Made by a program: the position numbers and the translations under genes. From Oxytricha trifallax (taxonomy: Eukaryota > Ciliophora > Spirotrichea > Sporadotrichida > Oxytrichidae): a DNA stretch of 64,000 nucleotides. How positions within the stretch are numbered: position 1 is the first letter of the stretch; every line of letters starts with the position of its first letter. Below the pieces are notes generated by a model. That model was not told the DNA's origin. It did not search any database and saw nothing but the letters and a program-made list of their open reading frames with translations. The DNA is taken from the NCBI GenBank assembly GCA_000711775.1, contig ARYC01001458.1:1-64000 (forward strand). Reading direction: 5' to 3'. Shown piece after piece: positions 1 to 10,809 of this stretch.

Positions 1-78
1 TAATCATAAAATCACAAAATACCTCCTAAGCAGTACGTACTTAATTAGGTGCACCTCCTAAATCGGTACGTACTATAA

Positions 79-210
79 TCAACTTATTATTGATAGTAAA
101 AATGGTTACTTTCTCATCCATTTTTAGAGCTGGTTCGTCTCTTAGTGCTCATTTATCTTCGCTAATACTCTAAGAACTTCCCTTGATTCTTGTAGGCTTG
201 CAGCTCTCAT
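79..210 (-). CDS. Possible C-terminal end of a second TBE gene
   Basis: A minus-strand frame with TAA/TAG as Gln starts at an ATG at 210, stays open above it to about 260, and ends at TGA 81-79. It gives about 44 residues rich in Lys, Arg, Gln and Leu, such as SREVLRVLAKINEH. It is divergent from the zinc-finger/kinase gene, with about 100 bases between their starts. Its position suggests a TBE-encoded protein, possibly the 22 kDa one, but no motif proves this and the frame could be fortuitous. Confidence 0.3.
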
Positions 211-310
211 ATAAGCTCTCAGTTATAGAGGCAGTTTTATAATTTTAAATTCACATTTAAATATGAGCGCTAATATTTTAAGAAAAACAACAGCACTTCC
301 ATAAAACTAA

Positions 311-1709
311 ATGAGACTTACCTTTGGCAGCAATAAAAAGTGTGATAGCTGCGAGAGGAACTCTCATAAGGAACTACCAGAGCTATCACTTGATGTCTCT
401 GTTATTAAAATTGAAATTAATAATAGAAAATTAAAGGCAAACAAGTGTGTGGGAGACAGAGAAGAGGAGAAAGGTATTAATGAAATTCCTATACAAACTG
501 AAGAAGTTGAAGTCTATTTTTGTGAGTTATGTGAGAGAGATTTTGCTCATAAATCAAGCTGGTACAGACACATGAGGAGCATAGAGAAGCAAAGCCCACT
601 GTATACTTAAAGCATGATAGAATAGATGGAAAGTATGACGCTTTGAGTGCCATAAGCAATACTCTCATACAAGAGACTTAAAGAAGCATCTATTAAAAGC
701 TCACAAGAAAGATATAGAAGTTAAGAATCATGAAGTTGAGCTGAAGCTTATAAACAAAAGAAAAGCGAGGGAATATTCTAAGGTCGTAGTACCTGAATAA
801 GCTAGAGAGTTAGAGTAAGTTAAGAAGGCACGCAACCAACTGACCTCTGAAATAACAAAAATTATGATCAAGATTCAATACAAGAAAATACCGGTTCTTG
901 CTTAAATTAACCTAGATACTTCTCTTTAAAGCTACCTTATAATAGAAGACTCCTTTGATAAGAAAGTTATCAATGATCATCAATACGCATACAAGGTGTA
1001 TCCCTTCAACTATCTCTTAAGTGATGATAAATACTAGATGGAGTTTACAAATGAGTATCAAGTACTCACTCAAGCAAAGTTCAAAGAGTGTAGCTACTTA
1101 ATGAAGTTAGATGCTGTTCTCCTTGCCAAGGATCATGTTGCTTTCAGACTCCCACTCTATGAAATGACCCTAAGAGATTTCATTACAGATCAAAGGAATC
1201 ATAAGTAGCTTGGATAAATAGCAACTCAGACCATACAAGGTATAAAAGAGCTTCACAAGTTAGGGTTTGTTCACAGAGATTTGAAGCCAGAAAATATAAT
1301 GATAAACTTCTCACCAGTAAGAGTAGCAATAATCGATTTCAATAGAGCCTAAAGAGTGGAAGTATCAAGGCTTGGAACTGTAATGGGAACTCAAGGGTAC
1401 TATCCAGAAAGAGAAGACTGGAGAGATGGTGACTTACAGTGGGATGTGTGGGCTTTAGCAGCAATAATTATAGAGTGCGATATGCCTCGCAACGATTATT
1501 ACTCTACAAGGTGTGAGAAGGATGCTAAACAAAGAATAAAGTAATTTATTGACAGAACAAGAGTATCTCAATCAATGAAACAAATGGCAGAGTCAATAAT
1601 AATAAAACCAAACTCAAGATCAGACATATCAATAGAGCAGATAGAGTTGTGGTTAAGTAAGATAAACTTCAGACCTCTACCACATGATCCTAAAGTGCAT
1701 TTTGAGTGA
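311..1709 (+). pseudogene. TBE 57 kDa-type zinc-finger and protein-kinase protein, frameshifted
   Basis: The frame starts at ATG 311 and ends at TGA 1707-1709, about 466 codons, near the size of the known TBE 57 kDa protein. Residues about 70-90 form a C2H2 finger (CELCERDF, then RHMRS). A second finger-like block (QYSHTRDLKKHL) follows at about 655-700. The kinase domain fills the C-terminal half: HRDLKPENIM at 1272, DFN in place of DFG at 1335, GYYPERE in place of the usual APE motif, then DVWALAA. The altered DFG suggests weak or no catalysis. TAA and TAG are in frame about a dozen times. Between about 600 and 642 the frame moves twice, so this copy needs two indels, or sequence correction, to be read through. 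The role of this protein in TBE transposition is not established. Confidence 0.8.
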
Positions 1710-1738
1710 TTAAATTAAATACATTTACTATAAATTTC

Positions 1739-1828
1739 ACATTAAAACCTATTAATAACCCCAACCCCTAACAAATTCCCTACAAATCAAAGCACTTATA
1801 AACCTCATTAAGGGGTTTTGGGGTTTTG
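1739..1828. repeat. TBE terminal inverted repeat, right end, with G4T4 tip
   Basis: After the kinase stop the sequence contains CCCCAACCCC (1763-1772) and closes with two G4T4 units plus a final G. The other TBE end lies outside the window, so the repeat length is taken from what is known of TBEs (just under 80 bp) and not measured here. Confidence 0.65.
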
Positions 1829-1831
1829 ATT
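1829..1831. other. Probable TBE target-site duplication (ATT)
   Basis: ATT directly abuts the G4T4 terminus and fits the ANT duplication of TBE transposons. The matching left copy is outside the window. Confidence 0.5.
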
Positions 1832-2776
1832 CATACGAGAAGTTTGCATCAGCAGTGGATGGACTAAAGCTAATATACGGTCCTTCTCCCCATTACGAGC
1901 AGTTTATCGCAAAATAGAATGCTAAGAAGGTGAAGGAATCATAAATGAAGGAGCGCGGTTCTAGAGGCGCTGTCGATGTTACCAAAAATAAATACATGCT
2001 CGAGGATTTCATTCGCAAGAATTCAGGCGATGTGACCCAGCTAGTAGCCAATGCCAAGGCATACAGCTCAATGAACTACGCCGATCAAGTGATCCAGAAG
2101 TCCGGTGTCGCTATCAGGGAGAGGGTACTAATGATTACAACTCTCCAAGAATACATTGCCGATCTCAAGAAAAACGGTGATGACTCCAGTACCCCAAAGG
2201 ATGCCGATCTACAAGCACTCGGCTACCTCCACATTCTCGATGCACTTTATGAGCTCCTAATCAAGCGCAAGAACAGCAAGATTCACAGCATCTGGATATA
2301 CGTGCCCACCAATACCGGGAAGACAAAAATCACTCGCATTCTGGAGGAGATATTCGTGTGCGAGCAATACGTACAGTCCAATTCACATTTCCACGTCCCA
2401 ATGAAACAAGACAAGGCCGGCGAGCCACAAATACTTATCATGAATGAGTTCAATCTCCCGAAGGTATTTTGATCATCAGGGATTGTGGGGATGAAACGGT
2501 TAATGGAGGGTGAAGGGATTGCCATAGAGCAGAAGTATGGTGGCGTGGATTTCAGGTACACGGGGTTTTTACAAAGTCATCACATCAAACATACTGCCGT
2601 TTAGTAAGATGGACCCCAAAGATGTCAATGCTTTCAAGTCGAGATGTCTGCTCTGCCAATCCGAGATACCGACACAAAGCGGGGAGGACGCATTCCCGTT
2701 AACAGCGCCATTGGTAGCCCGATTCCTCTACTCAAGATTTCAAACCGATCAGGGAGCCAAGAAGGCAGCCGATTGA
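1831..2776 (+). pseudogene. Superfamily 3 (Rep-type) helicase gene, 3' part, cut by the TBE
   Basis: The frame is open from the TBE junction and includes sense TAG and TAA codons near 1917-1944. Helicase motifs appear in order: IYVPTNTGKT (Walker A, about 2299-2328), ILIMNEFNL (Walker B, about 2434-2460), MEGEGIAIEQKYGG (the B' region), KVITSN (motif C, about 2578) and a downstream KSRC. This is the order seen in Rep proteins of CRESS-DNA replicons and in parvovirus-type NS1. It aligns with the helicase at 51289-52430 across GYLxIxxALYxLLxKR. Composition is close to half G+C, unlike all surrounding DNA, although the ciliate code is used. An in-frame TGA at 2470-2472 and a +1 shift near 2567 break it. 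The 5' part, where an endonuclease domain might sit, lies beyond the TBE. Confidence 0.75.
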
Positions 2777-2885
2777 GAACACACAGTCGGTGGTCAAGAC
2801 ACAGAGGAGAGATGTCTAGTGAGTGAACGCAGTATTAGCTTAATCTACACATTGGTAATTTATATATGAATTATATAATACATTT

Positions 2886-2921
2886 GCGGTGGACCACCAA
2901 AAACTCCGGGCAGACCACCTG
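2886..2921. repeat. G+C-rich palindromic motif downstream of the helicase gene
   Basis: GGTGGACCACC is a perfect odd palindrome, and 15 bases later GACCACC pairs again with GGTGGTC-type sequence, so alternative hairpins can form. It sits about 110 bases after the helicase stop, where the richer composition ends, and may mark the end or origin of that element. Inference only. Confidence 0.35.
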
Positions 2922-2929
2922 ATTACTTT

Positions 2930-3571
2930 TTAATATATATATTGATTTATTAATTAATTAAATATTAAATCTAAATCAAATTAGTATTTATGGTACTCCT
3001 AATTCATGACAGTTGTAATTGCTAATATATTTATAATTTATCTTTATTTCTCAAATTTCCTATATTTATTTATTTAAGCAATAATTGTTCTCTATCTTTA
3101 CATTCTGAGAAACCTTTTGCCGAGATTAAAAAGAGTTGTTACAATTATAAAGATTCCAACTTATTTAGTTTCTTATAAAAATAACGAAAGAAATATGGGA
3201 AATTTCTAATATGGATATGTAAATACTTGATTATTAAATAATAATAAATATAAGAAGATATAATCCACTATTTCAATCGGAGACTTTTTATCACATTAGT
3301 CTATATTATCAGTATTTTTAATCAAGTACTCTTGCAATATCCTCTCAAATTATTCAATAATGATTAATTAAGCTCAAAATCTTGAAAAATCAATGTAACA
3401 TTGATTAAGCACAAGAAAGTATAAACCATATTCAAAAGAGCAGATAAAAATGTTATAGTGATTATAACCTATTTTAAAGATTAAAAAATATTACATTTCA
3501 TTTAAAAGCTAAAATTTATGAAAAAAATATACTCCTGACAATAAACAAGTGAACTATTTAATAAACATTAT
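2930..3571. other. A+T-rich stretch without recognised gene
   Basis: Composition falls sharply at about 2930. No motif, paralogue or composition peak was seen up to the start of the palindrome at 3572. Confidence 0.5.
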
Positions 3572-3826
3572 TATTATAGATTATTAGTCATTCAACATAT
3601 ATTTATATCTTGCTCAGATCATTAATGTAAAAACAAATAAAATTAAGGTATAATTTTTTGAGAATAAATGAATTTTTTGATTAATATAGAATGTGATTTA
3701 ATTAAGTTTTAAATAAGTCTTAAAAAGTCTGAGGAAAGTGAATATAAGAGCTTATAAGAGGAAAGTAAAATGCAAATATTTAAGAAAATTATTGTTGAAA
3801 TACAACAAGATATTCTGAGTCGATAA

Positions 3827-3867
3827 ATGAGCGCATGAGCGCTAAATATGTGCGCTCATGCGCTCAT
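3827..3867. repeat. Perfect GAGCGC hairpin in the left arm
   Basis: ATGAGCGCATGAGCGC is followed after a few bases by its inverted copy, giving a stem of about 16 bp. The stem itself contains a 6-base repeat, so it can slip. The counterpart is in the right arm. Confidence 0.7.
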
Positions 3868-4230
3868 AAAATAAAAATCCGCCCATATCAAAGGAATTTT
3901 GTCTTAATTCCGATTCTTAATTGTAGAACATCCCTTAGCAATAATCCCTTATTTTTAATAAATTATAAATTATATCTAATGTTTTTAATAATATAGTTTT
4001 CATTTTTAATTAAAACTTATATATAATAAACCTAATTAGATTTCTCTATAGAGAATTACGTTTTGAACTAACTTTTAAATTAAATAAATTGTGTAAATTT
4101 AAATATTATTAAAAACATTAGATATAATTAATAATTAATTAAAAATAAGGGATTATGCCTAAGAGAGGTTCTACAATTAAGAATCGGAAATAAGACAAAT
4201 GTCCTTTGATATGGGCGGAATTTTTATTTT

Positions 4231-4271
4231 ATGAGCGCATGAGCGCACATATTTAGCGCTCATGCGCTCAT
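4231..4271. repeat. Perfect GAGCGC hairpin in the right arm
   Basis: This is the mirror of the hairpin at 3827-3867. Both are intact although the arms around them have drifted, which hints that the hairpins are constrained or were recently homogenised. Confidence 0.7.
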
Positions 4272-4524
4272 TTATCGACTCAAAATATATTGTTATATTT
4301 CAACAATAACTTTTTAAATATTTGCATTATACTTTCAGCTTATAAGCTATTATATTCACTTTCCGCAGACTTTTTAAGACTTATTTAAAACTTAATTAAA
4401 TCACATTCTATATTAATAAAAAAATTCATTTATTCTCAAAAAATTATACCTTAATTTTATTTGTTTTTACATTAATGATCTGAGCAAGATATAAATATAT
4501 GTTGAATGACTAATAATCTATGAT

Positions 4525-6089
4525 AAATTAAATAAATAATTTTATTTTGCTATTTTATTAAAAAAAACATTTTTTTCATTTAAGATTTATTTTTAAAATA
4601 AAACTTATAGTGTAAATTTATTAATATTTTTAAAACTAAGATTAATATTTAATTTTTTTGCATAATGTAATATTAATTTTGTAAACTATTTTTTAACTAA
4701 TAAATCTAATAAAATACATTTAAGCTAATTTTATTTTTAAAAATTATTAAGAAATTTCAAGCTTTTTAATTTATTATAATTTAAATACTTATTTCATATT
4801 TTTTATTTGTTGCCAAATATTAATTTAGATTTAATTTAATTTAATTTCTTAAAAATATTTAAATTTATAAATAACCTTACTTGTTGATTGTAAATTGTTC
4901 ATTATATTTAAAAATTTTATAAAAATATATTTTATTAATTAATTTATAATAAATTGCTTAAATTCCAATTAATTAAAATTATAGTTATAATTCAATTATA
5001 TTAACTTTAAACGCAATAAAAAATGCTTATAATATTATAATTGAAATTTATATAATGATAGGCTACTAAATAATATAAAATTAAACTGTGCTTTCTTGTC
5101 GATGCAAAGTCTTCTTAGAAATTAATAAAATAGAATAAAGTATAATATTTAATATAAAAATTATTATGACTATAAAATTTTATTATCAATTAACTTTATA
5201 GCTTTGGGTTATTTTATTCTCCTCAAGAATCAATTAATATATAATTTTTTAAATTCTTTAAATATTAATTAGATATACTAAATAAATATGGAAAATAATT
5301 AATTAATAGCATTCATTTAATTTATGAAATAATGAGTTGATTTTATTTCTTGAACGAGAGGTTCATTGTTATTTATATAAGACTTTTAAATTCAATAATT
5401 ATAAATTCAAATGAAATAAACATAATAATAGTACTAATATTTAATAAAGTTAAGAAGTTGATAATTTTATCACAAATATTAAACAAACTTTAAGAAAATT
5501 ATTTAACTTCAAATTTTAAGAATAAATAAATTCATAATATCTTTAACACGCTTATTTTTGGTATATACTCAAAGTAAAAATTTAAAAATCTTGATTGAAA
5601 ATATATTTTTATTTGGTTAAATATTATTTTTATTCAAATTTGTTAAATTTTATTAGAAAAAACAAATTCATATTTATTATGACTTTAATATTAATTTTTT
5701 TATTAAAAAAAACATTAGTTCTATCTGATTAATTTATGATTTTTCTTTAAGCAAACAAAAATAGAGTAAAATCATTCCATACTCGATCAAAATTAAACAT
5801 TTTATATCTATCCATGATGAATTTATATATACTTGAAATTAGAATAGAATGAGTTTTCATTTTAAATATACTATTATTATTTATTAGTACTTCATCAAAT
5901 TTTTAGGCGATATTTTTTAAATAGATTGTAATTTTCATAATATCTATATTAAATTAAATACGTATGAATTAATTAAATATTTATTATTAAAACTTAAATA
6001 ATAATAAAAAAAAACAATTTTTTTAATTTTAAATAATATAATTAACTATTAAATTAAGTTAAATAATAATAAGTTAAGAGATCCAAATA
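4525..6089. other. A+T-rich stretch without recognised gene
   Basis: Long homopolymer-like A and T tracts dominate. A slightly richer patch near 5090-5110 is too short to assign. No inverted repeat or paralogue was found. Confidence 0.5.
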
Positions 6090-6226
6090 TCATCGTTTAT
6101 CTTCATTTTTTAGATTATTTAGCAATTGTTCTGTTTCACCAACCAATTTCAGCCTGTCTGCAAGATATTTTCTCACTAACTGTGACTATCTCTCAGCTCA
6201 ACCTCATTGATTTGAGTCCATTTGAT
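6090..6226 (-). CDS. Coding patch ending a protein (hypothetical)
   Basis: Reading the minus strand from about 6226, codons give a charged helix-like peptide (KYLADRLKLVGETEQLL) ending at TGA 6092-6090. Composition is clearly richer than the flanks. The first 40 bases read best in another frame (KWTQINEVE), so there is an indel or a segment junction near 6190. It could be a macronuclear-destined segment carrying a gene's 3' end, or a relic. The family is not recognised. Confidence 0.4.
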
Positions 6227-7084
6227 ATTCTTTAATAACTATATGTAAACAATATTAATATTGTTTTATTTTAATTAATAAATTTCTAAATGTTCTTGTT
6301 AATTTTAATTTAACAAAAAGAATCTATATTAATTTATTTTAAAAAATTCTAATGCTAATTTAATGTTTGTTATCCATACTTCTTTTATATTTCTAATATA
6401 AAAGTTATAATAATTTTACTTTCTATAATATTAATATTTTATTATCACAAATAAAATAAATATCTATTCACAAGATGTTAATTTTTTTATATATTTCTAT
6501 TAAATTCCTCAGTACTTTGGCAGTCCTAATCTATTTTATTTCATAATATCATTGATAATCCTATATATAATATACATTTTATATAAATAATTTTTTATTA
6601 GATAAATTTCTAATATATTTAATTTATTTAAGGATATATTTTTAATATTTCTTAGAGAATATGAAATAATAAATTTATTTATTAAACTTAGGATTTATAT
6701 AGTATTTATTGCTAATTTATTATATAATGATTTAATACTAATTTTAATGAATCTCTAGATAATAAAATTAAAAAATAAATATGTAAATATATTGTGAAAA
6801 TTTTGTAATAGTAGGCTTACATCGTTTTTATCAATATTGATTTATCAATTGTAACATTCACATATAACTTTTAAGATAAAAGTGTTTAATATTATATTTT
6901 AATAATTACATAAATGCAATTAAAAATAGGTTTTCCAATATCAATGAAATTTCTTTTAACACTTTGCTCCTTTTTTATCCAGCTTTTTAAGAATTAATTT
7001 TAATTATAAAATTTTCCTAGCATTTTTTTTATTTAAATTAAATAAGTTTATAGTACTCCAGTTTTTATATATTTTGAGATTAAT
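6227..7084. other. A+T-rich spacer between coding patches
   Basis: No gene seen. If the patches on either side belong to one gene, this would be an internal eliminated sequence; no clear pointer repeat was identified at its ends. Confidence 0.4.
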
Positions 7085-7439
7085 AGCATTTACAACAGTT
7101 GCTGCAGACTAAAAATTTCATCTCTCTACATAAACTTTTAAAATATTGCTCTACATATTAGCTCTATTAATTCTTATGATTTATTCTACTGTAAAGACTC
7201 GATCTAAATCTATATGAATTAGCGGGGATCTTTAGTGATTCCTTAGTCATCTTTTGTGAAGAATTTTAATATTTAAAGTGTAGATGGAACAATCTTCTAT
7301 TGCCTTTTGAATTTTTAGCTTCCTAAGCATTTGAAGTCAAAAGACTAGTAGATGAGAATTTAATATCTGCAGCTGGGCCGAAAACTTTAGTCGGCGCAAC
7401 TCTTGTAATTGAAATATTAATCTTGAGCTTTAACTCTAA
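7085..7439 (-). CDS. Coding patch, hypothetical protein segment
   Basis: A minus-strand frame of about 118 codons runs without TGA from 7439 to about 7085, using TAA/TAG as Gln several times. Residues are mixed and polar (VAPTKVFGPAAD, SLKIPANSYRFRSSLYS) and end near a Cys pair (VCSNCC). Local base composition is much richer than on either side, with no frameshift. No start or stop belongs to it, so it is an internal part of a gene. It lies in the same orientation as the patches at 6090 and 9425. No family recognised. Confidence 0.45.
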
Positions 7440-7539
7440 TCATCAAACTGAAATCTTTTTTTAAATTAAGTATTTCTCAATACTGGTTCCTATAAATTAC
7501 AGAACAATTTTATTCAAAAATTATCTAGAAATTCTTAGA

Positions 7540-9420
7540 AGACCACAAAATGTAAATTAAAAAAAATTTTGATTTTTGTTTTTATAAAGCAAATATTTCA
7601 TATAAAATCAGAAATATAAATTCTGTGTTCATATTGTTCTAATTGTCATTCAAAAACTTTTAGTTTGAGTTAGGTTATCATTTCTGATAAAGATTTTAAT
7701 AAATTGTATATATTAAATTTAAAGGTAAAAATGAATATAATTTAATTAATTAAATTTCTACAAACCCACTAGAACAAATTTTTTATGGCTTCATAATTTT
7801 AATGTATATAAAATTTGTTTGTTTGGTATTTTTACACAATAATTAATATATTTATTTAATTGTTTATTGAATTAATATATAATTTATGAGGTTATCCCAT
7901 ATTTTAAATATTTCATATTTGAAATGTACAACCCATAAAAAACCCTTTTAAATTAAATAAAATAGTCAATATTAAAAATTAAATAAAATAATTTATAGTT
8001 TAATATTAATATTTATGTAAGAATTAAAAGATAGGTACTACAAAACCTTCTAAGAGCATAATTAGTTTGATTCTGCTAACTCAATCATATATATATATAT
8101 ATTTGCTAAAGATTTACTTGATGATCTTAAATGTATGGATTATTAAAATTTACTTAAATGCCTTGAAAGAAGTGAATGTCAACATTACCTCTTAATGGCA
8201 CCTACAGATGGTGAGATCCTCCAATTAAACTTAAATTGATTCAAGGAATTGTGAAAAAAATTATCAAGAAAAAATCAAAGAGCTTAAGAATGTTATAACT
8301 CAAGAATTATATTTAAAAATGATAAAAAACTGGGCATATGAAAAACATCAAGCTGCCATGAATGAAATCTTAGAGCTTAAAACCATTTATCAGATGGCGA
8401 CTAACTAAACTCTAAGTATGTTTGATCACATAGCATGTAAAAGTTTTAGTGATTCTTCGATTATTTTTAATTAATAATTGTAATTTTTAATTATTTAGTA
8501 ACATTATAGAAAGCTAAGAATAAGAAATATTTTAATTTTAATTAATATGAAAGTGTATTAATTTAAATTAACACTAAATTTATTTTGATTACATTTTATT
8601 AAATAATTATTAGTATCTTCCTCATAATTTATTTGAGATATGATTATTTTTACTTCAATTACAAATTATTTTGGCTTTTTATTATACATTAATATATTAA
8701 AGTTAATTATGAAAAGACTTTACGAATATATTATTTTAAGTCTTTTTATATTTGACAATTAAATTTTATAAGAATACTTAAAATTATAATAGATTTGTTA
8801 TTTTCTGACTTTTTATGATAGAAGATGATTAAATTTAATTTTTTAGATAATTTTTAATATTATAATTGATTTTTTTTAAAAAATGCTAACACTAATAATT
8901 AATATAATTATTAATTTAAATCTTGCAGTTTAGATTAAATTATTCTTAAAAGTTGTTTTTCCTTGATTAATTAAACAAAAAGATAATTAAAATTTAAAGT
9001 TATAGTTAATATCTATTAAATAGAAGAATACTATACCATAAGATTATATTGTGAAAGCATTTAAAAGAACTAGGATATTATATTTTAATTGATATAACTT
9101 AATTTAATATATAATAATATTCAAATAAAAACAAATATTTAAATTAATCATATTATTGGTTATTAAATATAAATTAAAAATTTTTAAATATTTAAAAATT
9201 TATAAATATCATTTTCTATGATGATCTACTCTAAGTTAAGATGTAATATCTTTTAATAAATTATAATTAAAAATTGTTTAAATTTGTTTATTTATTTTCA
9301 ATTTAAACTTCTTAAAATACAAAATTAATTCTATTTTAATTCATAACAAAATAAATATTGAGTATTAAAAATAATTAAAATTTATAATATTTTATATATA
9401 AAATTATAATTTTAATATTT
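7540..9420 (+). repeat. Dispersed gene-bearing repeat, family B, copy 1
   Basis: Stretches are shared in order with 19140-20460: TTTGAAATGTACAACCCAT (7917 and 19373), GGTACTACAA plus following codons (8034 and 19465), and a TTTTGGCTTTTT-type block near 8670 and 20130. A downstream block beginning near 9000 (AAGTTATAGTTAATATCTAT) recurs at about 26473 and 29815. The unit is therefore at least 1.5 kb with a coding part and an A+T-rich tail. Confidence 0.6.
7757..8469 (+). pseudogene. Family B protein gene, copy 1 (unknown function)
   Basis: Codons with TAA/TAG as Gln give RYYKTFQEHNQFDS (about 8034), LKCLERSECQHYLLMAPTDG (about 8155-8215), and after a frame change KIKELKNVITQELYLKMI and KHQAAMNEILELKTIY, a probable coiled coil. 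The same order occurs at 19208-19910 (RYYKIYQKHSYLDS). One TGA near 8240 and one frameshift near 8250 separate the two halves, and a TA tract at 8090 may be an insertion. Conservation of protein sequence between two decayed copies argues that an intact relative exists elsewhere in the germline. No family recognised. Confidence 0.5.
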
Positions 9421-9424
9421 AAAG

Positions 9425-9577
9425 GTTAAGATAAGTGAATGTAAACTAGATGTCACAATTTACTAAAATCGTGTCTACGTTAAGTCTTCTTAAAGTTTAA
9501 GCGGTCCTTAGACACTTAATAGCATTAGTTCCCAAAGTACTTATTACCGCCATGAGGAAATCTTGAAAAGCTTCTTC
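9425..9577 (-). CDS. Coding patch resembling an Alba-type nucleic-acid-binding fold
   Basis: The minus strand reads about 50 codons with no TGA in a G+C-richer patch. The pattern SxLGTNAIKCLRTAQTLRR followed by a short strand resembles the Alba-family core (S-x-LG-NAI-A-T-AE-L-R), whose members bind DNA or RNA. The resemblance is by eye and covers only the first half of the domain. Flanks drop to A+T-rich DNA at both ends, as for a single germline segment. It lies between repeat families B and A but was not seen in the other copies of either, so it is probably separate from them. Confidence 0.4.
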
Positions 9578-9689
9578 TTTTTTTTTAATTATTTATTCCT
9601 TTAAGCAAATAAATGGCAGTATTGTGAAAAAATGATTGGCAAATAGAATCACAGCACCCTTTTTAATTTATTTATTTTGTAATTTATTT

Positions 9690-10720
9690 GATTTATACTT
9701 TCATAACTTGGTGCCCATATTGTTTTAAGCATTTACAAAGTTTCTTCTAAACTTACTTCTTTTAATGAGTAATTTAAGGATTACTTATTCTTGGCATTAT
9801 ATATGAGTATCTTGACTGTATATAAGATATTTCAATTTTTTCTTTAAAGTTTTTCTAGTAATATATAAATAAGAGTTGTAAATGCAAGTAATTCCTAAAT
9901 AGTAGAAATAGAAACATTAAGTTTTAATGAAGCAACTGATGTTTGTTTTCTTTTAGAAAGCTCAGAGCATTAGGGTAGAAAATATAAGCACTTTGAAGTC
10001 AATTCTGAAAACGATAGACTATTATTTTTTACTATGAGCACCTCCAATACCTTGACCCTTTTTATATTAGTTTTGTGTAAAGGTCTGAAGGCTTTTGTTA
10101 AATAACTCAACGTTATGATAATTTATAGTAAAAGAAAATTAATAAACTTTGAAACTCTGTTTTTGATAAAATTTTTCATTAAAAAGGTACAACTATTTGT
10201 GTTGCTTTAGTTAAATGGAGTATTTGGAATTGTTATAAAATATCTTAATTAATTTTTAAATATAATTAACTTTTACCTTTATAATTATTTTTAAGATATG
10301 ATTTATTTATTGAATAATAAAAATTTTATGAGTAAATATATTAATAATTTATTAATTCATTAAATATAAATAAATTTGATTAATAAGAATAAAAAATTAA
10401 TTAAATTTAATTAAATATTTTAGATAACTACATTTTAGCATTAATACAATTTTAAATTAGAATTTTTGATGATGATTATAGTGATAATTGAACATAATTC
10501 TTTTGCTCTCTACAAATGATGCTTCTACAACATTTAAGTCATTTAATAATCGGAGCAGTTATTTAAGCTTAGGACTTTCCTGAATTTTGTAATGCTTTAT
10601 CTCACATGAGTTTGACTTAATATGTTACAGAATGATGGCGATATTGAAACACCAGATAATGAAAGCGGATGTAAAAAGCAAATAATTTTGATATATTCTT
10701 TACTTCTGGTTATTTAAAAA
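9690..10720 (-). pseudogene. Family A B-box-like protein gene, copy 1
   Basis: Minus strand, 5' part at high coordinates. Around 10640-10480 it reads SITKFRKVLSLNN and QKHHLQRAKELCS, alignable with copy 5 near 42150-42000. Around 9745-9695 it reads KLCKCLKQYGHQVMKV, which matches copies 4 and 6 and ends like a B-box zinc finger (C-x-C, then GH-x-V). Between these the frame is heavily interrupted by A+T-rich sequence and shifts. A relic of a multi-copy gene. Confidence 0.5.
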
Positions 10721-10809
10721 AGATACTAAACGAATGGAAAGATTTTTTATTCTGATAGCTGCTGGTCTTGCAATTATTTCAGAGGAATTTTATGAAGTTA
10801 TATATCAAT

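Larger units (their letters stand above)
1..1828 (+). mobile_element. Right end of a TBE (telomere-bearing element) transposon
   Basis: The block ends in GGGGTTTTGGGGTTTTG (1812-1828), the 17-base telomere-like terminus known from Oxytricha TBE elements, followed at once by ATT, which fits their ANT target-site duplication. Inside lies a zinc-finger/kinase gene matching the known TBE 57 kDa protein. Known TBEs are about 4 kb and also carry a DDE transposase and a 22 kDa protein; those would lie to the left, outside the window. The element is inserted in the reading frame of a Rep-type helicase gene that resumes at 1831. Identification is from the combination of gene content, terminus and target site. 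Confidence 0.85.
3572..4524. mobile_element. Palindromic element with about 440 bp arms
   Basis: The sequence from 3572 (GATTATTAGTCATTCAACAT) recurs inverted up to 4524. Arms run about 3572-4012 and 4086-4524 with scattered mismatches and a short A+T-rich centre. Each arm holds a G+C-richer perfect hairpin (separate entries). No coding sequence is seen inside. It is probably a non-autonomous inverted-repeat element; no relation to the MITE family at 13118 was seen. Confidence 0.7.

Noticed and set aside
1760..1830. A real macronuclear telomere or chromosome end
   Set aside because: Only about two repeats, continuous with transposon sequence on one side and an interrupted gene on the other; a TBE end explains it fully.
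2283..2561. Minus-strand frame opposite the helicase gene
   Set aside because: It is the complement of clearly coding helicase sequence and has no motif of its own.
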